Shown here in pieces: positions 1 through 6,034 of a stretch of 9,151 nt of DNA. The stretch is taken from assembly GCA_964597305.1 (NCBI GenBank), contig CAZQWU010000044.1:1-9151 (forward strand), given 5' to 3'. A program made the translations under genes and the position numbers. Numbering within the stretch: position 1 is the stretch's first letter; every line of letters starts with the position of its first letter. The stretch is from UBA7398 sp964597305. Lineage in GTDB: Bacteria; Actinomycetota; Actinomycetes; Nanopelagicales; Nanopelagicaceae. The notes under the pieces were generated by a model. It had not been told where the DNA came from, ran no database searches, and saw only the letters and a list, made by a program, of their open reading frames with translations.

Positions 1-363
1 TATTCACCTCAGTACCCAGACTTACCGTGTCATATCGGGGCAATGATGTATGCAGTAAAACAACGTCGGGTCGGTAGTGATCACGAATCACAATCGGAAG
101 AAGGCTTAATCGAGAGGGAATGTAATCAAGATTTCTACTATTGCGCATGCCGACACCGACAAAGGCGGTTTCATGTGTCACGCCAGGTCGATTGGGGATA
201 TCTATCTGTGCGTTGAGTACATGAATAATGTATTTTTCAACGGTTTCATCAACAACCGAAAGTAAAGTTTTTGGAGTTGAAAAATTTCCCGAGGCAATAA
301 TCCGCGGATTTTCCGGTAGTCCAGCAAGTATTTTTTGAGCTCTTCAATACTTACCGTACGCAT
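1..363 (-). CDS. Acetyl-CoA hydrolase/CoA-transferase family protein, N-terminal part, with a -1 base frameshift
   Basis: The gene reads leftward and leaves the window, so only about 120 N-terminal residues are present. My translation gives, after the start MRTVSIEELKK, the blocks ILAGLPENPRIIASGNFSTP, VLNAQIDIPNRPGVTHETAF, VGVGMRNSRNLDYIPSRLSL, RPDVVLLHTSLP and VSLGTEVN. This is the N-terminal pattern of the acetyl-CoA hydrolase / 4-hydroxybutyrate CoA-transferase family, cytosolic enzymes that move or hydrolyse CoA from acyl-CoA. The catalytic C-terminal half is outside the window. The ATG at 363-361 lies three bases after the stop of the membrane protein gene, which suggests translational coupling. 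The frame breaks at a run of six A (minus strand, 331-336): the start is in one frame and the conserved remainder is in the -1 frame, which has a stop just upstream and no good start of its own. Seven A would restore a perfect join. A homopolymer error is the simplest cause, a real pseudogene the alternative. The family call is firm; whether the gene is functional is open. Confidence 0.82.
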
Positions 364-366
364 GAG

Positions 367-696
367 TTACACGGCGACCGCGATAACAACGTTGAGGATC
401 ACTAGGCCCAACATGGAGTAGAGAAAATTAGTTGAGACTGATTCTTTCTTGAGATTCCGATATCCCAGCGCAAGAATAATTACAAGAACGATCAGTTTCA
501 CGCCAAACTTTGCGGGGTGAAAATCTTTATCGCTACTCATTATTCCCATCAGAGCCAAGCCCGAAAGTAGTTGAAGCCACGCGCTGTGGAGCGTGCCAGA
601 CGATAGTTTCTTGATTGGTTTGGTGAGCGACAGAATTAACGTAACAACCAATCCAACAAGTCCGATCATATGAAGGATATAGAAAGCAGTTTTCAT
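367..696 (-). CDS. Small four-helix integral membrane protein of unknown function
   Basis: The product has 109 residues and is almost entirely hydrophobic. Membrane segments are visible at about residues 5-24, 38-54, 64-79 and 90-108, with a short basic loop (KPIKK, 26-30) after the first helix, which by the positive-inside rule points to the cytoplasm. Conserved-looking polar residues inside or beside the helices are His9, His37 with Trp40 and Gln42, and the Lys63/Lys67 pair ahead of helix 3. The pattern resembles small uncharacterised membrane proteins that I recall from Actinobacteria, but I cannot assign a function. There is no Shine-Dalgarno sequence before the ATG; a possible -10 box lies seven bases upstream, so the message may be leaderless. 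Its stop is separated from the ATG of the CoA-transferase gene by only CTC, so the two genes are probably translated together. The upstream glycosyltransferase gene ends 41 bases before this start and may also be co-transcribed. Confidence 0.8.
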   Translation of the reverse strand: MKTAFYILHMIGLVGLVVTLILSLTKPIKKLSSGTLHSAWLQLLSGLALMGIMSSDKDFHPAKFGVKLIVLVIILALGYRNLKKESVSTNFLYSMLGLVILNVVIAVAV

Positions 697-703
697 ATAC
701 AGG

Positions 704-721
704 ATCGTACAGGTCAGACCT
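704..721 (-). promoter_or_regulatory. Possible leaderless promoter with overlapping palindrome
   Basis: On the minus strand TACGAT (709-704) matches the TANNNT -10 pattern and ends seven bases before the ATG of the small membrane protein, which would put the transcription start at or next to the A of the ATG. The gene has no Shine-Dalgarno site, as expected for leaderless translation, which is common in Actinobacteria. Directly upstream, 711-721 is a perfect 5-1-5 inverted repeat (AGGTC A GACCT) that sits where an operator in a promoter spacer would sit. No convincing -35 box is seen. Both elements are short enough to arise by chance. Confidence 0.25.
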
Positions 722-737
722 TAGTGAAAAGGAATGA

Positions 738-2738
738 TTATTGTGATGGTTGGCAGAGATAAAGGCCTTCACTCGTATTTGTATCAATAGTGCAGTTACT
801 TGCGACCCATGACAAGATTGTTTGCGAATGTGAGGTATCGCCTCGGTTACCAACGCCTGTATTGGCCAAAACAAAGCGCAATTGCCCTTCTGAAACTAAT
901 TTTTGAAATTCAGCCAAAGAAGGTGTCGGATCTTGACCATCAAAGCCACCGATGGGAAGGATTGGTTCACCAGTTTGTGTAATGAAACGTGCTGCAGTTT
1001 GCGCGCCAAAAGTTGCTAAAAGATATTTGGCTCCATTTCGATTCTTTTTCAGATATGAAATAAGTTGCGAATACGTTTCACCACTAAATCCGCCACCATT
1101 TCTAAAATTATTTGGCAACGTACTTCCAAAATTCCCTATTGGTGGCGGACCCATTCGTAGACCATTATTAAACCCACCTGGTGGTCCCTGTCGGTTTGGT
1201 CCGCCATTTGGTCCNNNNNNNNNNNNNNNNNNNNNNNNNNNNNNNNNNNNNNNNNNNNNNNNNNNNNNNNNNNNNNNNNNNNNNNNNNNNNNNNNNNNNN
1301 NNNNNNNNNNNNNNCCATTTAATCCACCATGTGTTCCGCCGAGCGCATCAATTGGTCCAGCAATGGGATTTATCGCGCTGGGGTGATTTCTGGAATCAAG
1401 TGCCCAGAGTGAAGGCGTAGTAGTGATGCCAAGAATTAGAACAAGTGGGACGATCACTTCAAAATGGTGACGCATGGAATGTGTCGCAACGTATATTCCG
1501 ATCAATGCCGCTGCACCTTGTACAAAAGGAGCCCAAGCAAAGTATTGTGAATATCTACTTGCTAAGAAAAATGTCCATACCGCAGTAACGCCTAAAAGCA
1601 ATAATTCTGAATTGACGCTCTTGTGTTCACGTGCGAGTGATATAGCTGCTGAGATAAGCGCAGCAATCGGTAACGCAAGTGAGGAAACATAGAATTGATG
1701 AATTCCTGATACAGCAGAGAACATTGCAAAAAAGATTGCGGCCCACGTTGTATAAAAAACGGTGATTGCTCGACGTTGCTTAAAAATGATGACGATGGCA
1801 ATTGATGTGATGGCAGTGGGAATTAACCAAGCAATTTGACCGCCGACGTTGTAATTGAAAAGTCGATCAATTCCAGCTGAACCACCAAACGGCGGTGTGA
1901 AAGAACGGAAAATAGGGTCATCTGTTGTTGATGAGAGCGAATCAGAAGTAAATTTGAATCGACCGAGACCGTTATAGCCAAAAACCATCTCAAAGGGATT
2001 GTTATGGTACGTACCGCCGATATATGGACGATGTGAAGCTGGAATAAGCGCCACGATCACAATCCACGTTAAAGAAAGTAGTAAGGATGAAAATCCTGCG
2101 ACGAAAATATCAAGGAATTTTTTTGAGGTTTTTTGATCAGTGAAAAAATAGGCAGCGATAAGCGCAGGCCAGATCGCCCATGCCTCCAACATATATGTGT
2201 GAAATGCCAGTGCGATCCATGCACCAGCAATGATGAGGTGCTTTCGTGAATTGTGTTGCAATGCTTTGACTGAAGCCCACCCGGCGAGCGAGAGAGTCAG
2301 GAGAAAATAACTCTGTGGTTGATTCGATCGGGCTACCGCCGCGACAATAGGAGTTGTTGCGAAAATTGCACCTGCTATGAGTCCGGCAGTTTTTCCATAA
2401 AGGTTTTTTCCTGTTATAGAAACGACAATAACGGTGCCGATAGTTGCCAATGCATTGGGTGCATTGACTGCCCAGGTTGAAAAACCAAATAGTTTGACGA
2501 AAATTGCTGGAATCCAATATGACCCTGGAATTTTATCGAGCGTTACGGAACCGCCAGGATCAAGCGTGCCGAAGAATAAGTTAGAGAAGCTCTTACTCAT
2601 CGCCATAGCAATTGCTGCGTAATATTCCGAACGTAAACCTTTGGCAAGATCCCAGAGATAAATCATTGCTGCACCGAGAGATAAGACGGTTAATGAGAGT
2701 CGCCATTGTGTTTTCTCTTGAGAGAGCCACTTTCGCAT
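738..2738 (-). CDS. GT39/YkcB-like polytopic membrane glycosyltransferase (GT-C fold) with Gly/Asn/Pro linker and extracytoplasmic C-terminal domain
   Basis: As assembled the product has 666 residues, 34 of them unknown (475-508) because of the N gap. Residues 1-470 carry many hydrophobic helices. The first outer loop contains RSEYYAAIAMAM (about 36-47) and FGTLDPGGSVTLDKIPGSYW (56-75). The latter is characteristic of the bacterial GT39 relatives annotated YkcA/YkcB or ArnT-like, which transfer a sugar from a polyprenyl-phosphate donor outside the membrane. Acidic residues Glu38, Asp60 and Asp68 are candidates for the catalytic or metal site. From about 465 a linker rich in Gly, Asn and Pro leads to a soluble C-terminal domain (about 557-666) with ATFGAQTAARFI, LPIGGFDGQDPTP and two late cysteines (SNCTI and YLCQPSQ) that could form a disulfide outside the cell. 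The start is the first ATG after the divergent region; no Shine-Dalgarno sequence precedes it. The target (cell-wall polymer, glycoprotein or lipid) cannot be deduced. Frame continuity across the gap is not proven. Confidence 0.9.
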   Translation of the reverse strand: MRKWLSQEKTQWRLSLTVLSLGAAMIYLWDLAKGLRSEYYAAIAMAMSKSFSNLFFGTLDPGGSVTLDKIPGSYWIPAIFVKLFGFSTWAVNAPNALATIGTVIVVSITGKNLYGKTAGLIAGAIFATTPIVAAVARSNQPQSYFLLTLSLAGWASVKALQHNSRKHLIIAGAWIALAFHTYMLEAWAIWPALIAAYFFTDQKTSKKFLDIFVAGFSSLLLSLTWIVIVALIPASHRPYIGGTYHNNPFEMVFGYNGLGRFKFTSDSLSSTTDDPIFRSFTPPFGGSAGIDRLFNYNVGGQIAWLIPTAITSIAIVIIFKQRRAITVFYTTWAAIFFAMFSAVSGIHQFYVSSLALPIAALISAAISLAREHKSVNSELLLLGVTAVWTFFLASRYSQYFAWAPFVQGAAALIGIYVATHSMRHHFEVIVPLVLILGITTTPSLWALDSRNHPSAINPIAGPIDALGGTHGGLNXXXXXXXXXXXXXXXXXXXXXXXXXXXXXXXXXXGPNGGPNRQGPPGGFNNGLRMGPPPIGNFGSTLPNNFRNGGGFSGETYSQLISYLKKNRNGAKYLLATFGAQTAARFITQTGEPILPIGGFDGQDPTPSLAEFQKLVSEGQLRFVLANTGVGNRGDTSHSQTILSWVASNCTIDTNTSEGLYLCQPSQ
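1191..1338. repeat. 12-bp tandem repeat encoding GG-x-x tetrapeptides, interrupted by the assembly gap
   Basis: TTTGGTCC recurs with a spacing of 12 at 1195-1202 and 1207-1214, right against the gap. On the other side CCATTTAATCCA (1315-1326) is followed by CCATGTGTTCCG (1327-1338), which matches it at 8 of 12 positions. In the glycosyltransferase frame these encode GGTH, GGLN, G...GPN, GGPN, that is, glycine-glycine tetrapeptide units. The gap therefore lies inside an array of 12-bp units that short reads could not resolve. Confidence 0.7.
1215..1314. other. Assembly gap (100 N)
   Basis: Exactly 100 unknown bases lie inside the glycosyltransferase gene. A run of exactly 100 is the usual placeholder for a scaffold gap of unknown length, so the protein length is not fixed. 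Both flanks read in the same frame across 100 bases, which requires a true length that leaves remainder 1 on division by 3 if the gene is intact. Confidence 0.97.
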
Positions 2739-2843
2739 TGGGGGAGAGTGCCAGTTATTTATCCAAGTCAGGGGTGATGCACATCAGCGTTTCCTGAGAA
2801 TTTGATGGCTTTTAGTGGATAGAAGCACTAGGTTGTGCCGAAA

Positions 2844-2862
2844 GCCGCCTCCCTCGGGCGGC
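2844..2862 (+). promoter_or_regulatory. GC-rich hairpin in the 5' leader of the transporter operon
   Basis: GCCGCC (2844-2849) and GGCGGC (2857-2862) form a perfect six-pair GC stem with a seven-base loop. It stands nine bases ahead of the GGAG ribosome binding site of tctC. No T run follows, so it is not an ordinary terminator. Two upstream segments could pair with parts of the same sequence instead: TGCCG (2836-2840) with CGGCA (2859-2863), and CCGA (2838-2841) with TCGG (2854-2857). Roles as an mRNA 5' stabiliser, a translation control element or a protein-binding palindrome are all possible. Confidence 0.5.
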
Positions 2863-2871
2863 AGATGAAAT

Positions 2872-2875
2872 GGAG
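2872..2875 (+). promoter_or_regulatory. Ribosome binding site that decides the tctC start
   Basis: GGAG stands six bases before the ATG at 2882. The in-frame ATG at 2870 overlaps this site and has no binding site of its own, and it would add only MELS in front of a typical signal peptide. The start at 2882 is therefore preferred. Confidence 0.7.
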
Positions 2876-2881
2876 TTATCA

Positions 2882-4000
2882 ATGAAGAAATCTGCGCGAA
2901 TTCGCGTTGGAGTTGTCGTCGCAAGCACAGCTCTATTAATTGGAAGCACATTGTCTGCTCACGCAGCAAATGTTCCTGCATCCAAAGCAGCAGCAGGTGC
3001 GGGTTGTGCTCGTGCTGGTTTAACAGCACCAAATATGGGCGTTGAAGGTTCAACTTTGACGTGCATGATGGCACCAACTGGAACAAACAAGGGAACTCTC
3101 CGTTGGTGGTATGCAGATATGAAGCCACTGACATCAATCGAATTTGTTTCATCATCAGCAATTGGTGGTGGATACGGAAAGACTTCTATCGCAGTGGGCG
3201 ATGCGCTCAAAGCTGAAGGCTTACTGGGTTCATATACAGTCAAGTACTTCACTAATGCACCACTTGGTGTCGGATACTTTCAAGGTGAAAAAAATCGTAA
3301 AGACATGTTGCTAATGACAGGTTTTGCAATGCCTGGTGGACTTGCTCTTAACAAGTCAACGCTCGACATGACGAATGCAAAACCACTTGCTGCATTTCTT
3401 CGCGAAGCTGAAGCAATCGCAGTCCCAACTAATTCACCATATAAAACTATTAATGATTTATTAACCGCTATCAAAGTTAATCCAAAATTAGCAATTGGCG
3501 GTGGAAATCTTGGCGGAGTTGATCACGTTACTATCGCAACACTTGCAGCAACTGTGGGAGTGGCTGCGACCGATCTGAATTACGTGGCTTATTCAGGTGG
3601 CGGAACTTTGACTCCGGACATTATCGCTGGCCGCGTAGCGGCAGGAATTTCTGGCACAACTGAATTTGCTTCATACGTTGCTGCAGGAAAAATGCGACTT
3701 CTTGCAGTTACTTCACCAAAACCGCTCACAACCATCAAAGGTAGAACGCTTATTCAACAAGGTGTCAATCTCACTTTCGGTAACTGGCGAGGACTTCTTG
3801 CACCAGCAGATCTCTCAGCTGCTGATCACCTCAATATGCTTAAAGTTATAGACACCGCTCATAACTCATCGTCTTGGGCAGCTATGTTGAAAGCAAATTC
3901 ATGGATTGATGAATATCGCGTTGGAACACCATTTACTACATGGTTGAAGACCGAAGTTGCAGCAATCCTTAAAATCTTGAAGGACTTCAAGCTCTACTAA
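2882..4000 (+). CDS. tctC: Tripartite tricarboxylate transporter substrate-binding protein (TctC/Bug family)
   Basis: This is the extracytoplasmic binding protein of a TTT secondary uptake system; it captures a solute, often a carboxylate, and delivers it to TctA/TctB. From the ATG at 2882 it has 372 residues. A signal peptide is clear: MKKSARIR, a hydrophobic core (9-24), and a type I cleavage site after AHA (26-28). There is no lipobox. Residues 35-76 form a short module with Cys42 and Cys61 before the binding domain proper, which begins at about 80. Family features follow: AIGGGYGKTS (the family's glycine-rich ligand loop), the VPTNSPYKTINDLL stretch, AIGGGNLGGVDH, VAYSGGGTLTPDIIAGRVAA, GKMRLLAVTSP and NWRGLLAP. 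The next two genes encode the membrane subunits, which confirms the assignment. The ligand cannot be predicted. The module with two cysteines and the absence of a lipid anchor are unusual and are treated as findings. Confidence 0.93.
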   Translation: MKKSARIRVGVVVASTALLIGSTLSAHAANVPASKAAAGAGCARAGLTAPNMGVEGSTLTCMMAPTGTNKGTLRWWYADMKPLTSIEFVSSSAIGGGYGKTSIAVGDALKAEGLLGSYTVKYFTNAPLGVGYFQGEKNRKDMLLMTGFAMPGGLALNKSTLDMTNAKPLAAFLREAEAIAVPTNSPYKTINDLLTAIKVNPKLAIGGGNLGGVDHVTIATLAATVGVAATDLNYVAYSGGGTLTPDIIAGRVAAGISGTTEFASYVAAGKMRLLAVTSPKPLTTIKGRTLIQQGVNLTFGNWRGLLAPADLSAADHLNMLKVIDTAHNSSSWAAMLKANSWIDEYRVGTPFTTWLKTEVAAILKILKDFKLY

Positions 4001-4039
4001 GAGCGAGTTTTCCTTTAAATTTAAGGTGAATGTAAAACC

Positions 4040-4531
4040 GTGAAATTAAAAGAAGGAGCAAAGAGTGAGCTCGCCTTTGTGGGCTCACTCTTTCTCATCG
4101 GTGCAGTTACAGTGTGGGATACGTCGCGAACCGAGTTACCAGCACTCAACATGACGGTGAAACCTACGTTGTTTCCCTACGTAATCGGAACTTTTCTTAT
4201 GGCGCTCTGCACGTTGCTCGCTCTCTTTATTCTCCGTGGCGATACAGCAGTTCCGGAAGGATTGGAACCCGGAGATCCGATGAGAAAGACCGATATCCAA
4301 AGCTTTCTCTACGTTCTCGGCTCGATATTTTCCTATCTCGTATTAATTACTCATGGTGGATTTGTCGTAGCGACGACAGTCTCTTTTGTAGGAATAGTTT
4401 TCTCATTCGGCGATAAACGAATTATTCGTTCATCGGTTTTCGCATTTATTTTTTCAGTCGTTGTTTTTGTTAGTTTTACGCATTTCTTGCATGTGGATCT
4501 ACCTGCGGGAATTTTCAAGGGAATTTTATGA
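4040..4531 (+). CDS. tctB: Tripartite tricarboxylate transporter small membrane subunit TctB
   Basis: The 163-residue product is the small membrane subunit of the TTT system. Hydrophobic helices are visible at about 11-26, 44-65, 88-104, 107-123 and 131-150; the family usually shows four or five. The N-terminus is basic (MKLKEGAK) and the tail contains VDLPAGIF, like the LPxG ending common in TctB. The start is GTG at 4040; an AAGGTGA stretch at 4023-4029, ten bases upstream, is a rather distant ribosome binding site. An ATG at 4030 is followed at once by TAA and can be excluded. The gene lies 39 bases after tctC and overlaps tctA by four bases (ATGA), so it is translated together with tctA. 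TctB sequences diverge strongly, and the call rests on size, topology and position. Confidence 0.9.
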   Translation: MKLKEGAKSELAFVGSLFLIGAVTVWDTSRTELPALNMTVKPTLFPYVIGTFLMALCTLLALFILRGDTAVPEGLEPGDPMRKTDIQSFLYVLGSIFSYLVLITHGGFVVATTVSFVGIVFSFGDKRIIRSSVFAFIFSVVVFVSFTHFLHVDLPAGIFKGIL

Positions 4532-6030
4532 GTAATGTGACAGATCTACTCCATGGATTTAGTCAAGCAATTACGCTGACAAATTTACTTTTTGGATTGA
4601 TTGGCACATTTCTCGGAACGTTGATTGGCGTATTACCGGGAATAGGTCCAGCTTTAACAATCGCTTTATTATTACCTATTACATATACGGTTAGCCCAGC
4701 ATCTGCATTAATTATGTTTGCGGCAATTTATTACGGCGCAATGTATGGTGGATCTACAACGTCAATCTTGCTTAACACACCTGGCGAGAGTGGTTCGGTA
4801 ATCACCGCACTTGAAGGTAACAAAATGGCGCGTCGTGGACAAGCAGGAGCTGCACTAGCCACCGCAGCAATTGGCTCTTTTATCGCTGGAACGATCGCTA
4901 CTGCTGTATTAGCTTTTAGTGCACCGTCAATTGCAAATATGGCAATAAAAGTTGGCGCAGCAGACTATGTGGCTTTGATGTTAGTTGCATTTACAACAGT
5001 GGGTTCATTGCTCGGATCATCACAAATTAGAGGGTTTATTTCACTTGCACTTGGTTTGGTTTTGGGATTAGTTGGCGCAGATTTGCAATCAGGTCTCAAT
5101 CGATTGACTTTCGGAAATTCTTCAGCATCTGAAGGAATTGAGACTGTTACCGTAATCGTTTCAATTTTTGCCCTCGGTGAAGCTCTTTATTACGCAAGTC
5201 GAATGAAGAATGAGGGTTGGAATGTCATTGGCATGAAAGGTCGCGCGTTGATGTCGCGGCAAGATTGGAAACGTTCGTGGAAACCTTGGCTTCGTGGAAC
5301 TGCAATTGGTTTTCCGCTTGGTGTAATTCCCGCGGGTGGCTCCGAAGTTCCAACTTTTCTGAGTTATTCCGTCGAAAAAAAGTTATCAAAGAATCCAGAA
5401 GAGTTCGGAAAAGGTGCGATCGAAGGAGTCGCTGGCCCGGAAGCTGCAAATAACGCAAATGCTGCTGGTGCGCTGGTTCCACTTCTTGCACTAGGACTAC
5501 CTACTTCAGCAACCGCTGCGGTAATTCTGGTGGCTTTTCAAACATACCAAATTCAGGCAGGACCACTTCTTTTCACTACGGCGCCTGATCTCATTTGGAC
5601 ATTAATTGCAAGTTTATTTATCGGTAATACCTTATTACTTATTCTCAATTTGCCACTCGTACGACTGTGGGTGAAATTACTTCATATTCCACGACCATAC
5701 TTATTTGCGGGCATTGTGTCATTTGCACTACTCGGTGCATTTGCACTTAATGGAAATATTTTTGATCTTCAAGTAGCGATTGTAATCGGCGTATTAGGTT
5801 TTCTCTTTCGACGATTCGGAATGCCTATCACACCGCTCATTCTCGGGTTAATTCTTGGTCCAAATTTAGAACTCCAATTCAGACGTGCGTTGCAGATCAG
5901 CGCTGGCGATTATGGAACGCTCATTGCAACGCCGCTATCTAAAATTCTTTACCTTGCCCTCTTTTTAGTTCTTGCAACTCCTACGATTGTCAAAATAGTT
6001 AAAAAGTTTCGCGCGTCATCTGTAAAGTAA
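4528..6030 (+). CDS. tctA: Tripartite tricarboxylate transporter large membrane subunit TctA
   Basis: The 500-residue product is the transport channel of the TTT system and is expected to couple solute import to an ion gradient. It has the usual family length and about twelve hydrophobic stretches. Both internal-repeat signatures are present: GTLIGVLPGIGPALTIALLL (30-49) with GAMYGGSTTSILLNTPGE (70-87) in the first half, and GFPLGVIPAGGSEVPTFLSY (261-280) with the GPEAANNANAAGALVPLLAL block (303-322) and GLPTSATAA (323-331) in the second half. The first PGIG is changed to PAGG in the second copy, as is normal for the family. AAGGGA at 4517-4522, five or six bases before the ATG, is a good ribosome binding site, and the start overlaps the tctB stop. 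No damage is seen. Confidence 0.97.
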   Translation: MSNVTDLLHGFSQAITLTNLLFGLIGTFLGTLIGVLPGIGPALTIALLLPITYTVSPASALIMFAAIYYGAMYGGSTTSILLNTPGESGSVITALEGNKMARRGQAGAALATAAIGSFIAGTIATAVLAFSAPSIANMAIKVGAADYVALMLVAFTTVGSLLGSSQIRGFISLALGLVLGLVGADLQSGLNRLTFGNSSASEGIETVTVIVSIFALGEALYYASRMKNEGWNVIGMKGRALMSRQDWKRSWKPWLRGTAIGFPLGVIPAGGSEVPTFLSYSVEKKLSKNPEEFGKGAIEGVAGPEAANNANAAGALVPLLALGLPTSATAAVILVAFQTYQIQAGPLLFTTAPDLIWTLIASLFIGNTLLLILNLPLVRLWVKLLHIPRPYLFAGIVSFALLGAFALNGNIFDLQVAIVIGVLGFLFRRFGMPITPLILGLILGPNLELQFRRALQISAGDYGTLIATPLSKILYLALFLVLATPTIVKIVKKFRASSVK

Positions 6031-6034
6031 ATTC

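Larger units (their letters stand above)
2739..2881. promoter_or_regulatory. Divergent intergenic promoter region
   Basis: These 143 bases separate the leftward glycosyltransferase from the rightward transporter operon and must hold the promoters of both. For the leftward gene, TAAATA (minus strand, 2761-2756) is a possible -10 box that would give a leader of about ten bases without a Shine-Dalgarno site. For the rightward operon, TAGGTT (2829-2834) is a possible -10 box that would start transcription near 2841, immediately before the GC-rich hairpin. TGATG CA CATCA (2775-2786) is a short inverted repeat that could be an operator. None has a good -35 partner at 16-18 bases; TTGATG at 2802-2807 is 21 bases from TAGGTT. 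Confidence 0.45.

Noticed and set aside
533..874. Minus-strand open frame of 113 codons
   Set aside because: It overlaps the membrane protein gene and the end of the glycosyltransferase in another frame and has no recognisable protein pattern.
952..1386. Plus-strand open frame running through the N gap
   Set aside because: It is antisense to the glycosyltransferase; its Pro-rich stretches are the complement of the Gly-rich linker, and its length depends on the arbitrary gap.
2137..2517. Minus-strand open frame of 126 codons
   Set aside because: It lies inside the glycosyltransferase gene in another frame, and its residue composition is not protein-like.
2784..3161. Minus-strand open frame opposite the divergent region and tctC
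   Set aside because: It is antisense to the signal-peptide region of a well-supported gene, and its product has no recognisable features.
4012..4026. CCTTTAAATTTAAGG as a terminator or operator between tctC and tctB
   Set aside because: The repeat is imperfect and AT-rich, has no T run after it, and partly forms the ribosome binding region of tctB; chance is a sufficient explanation.
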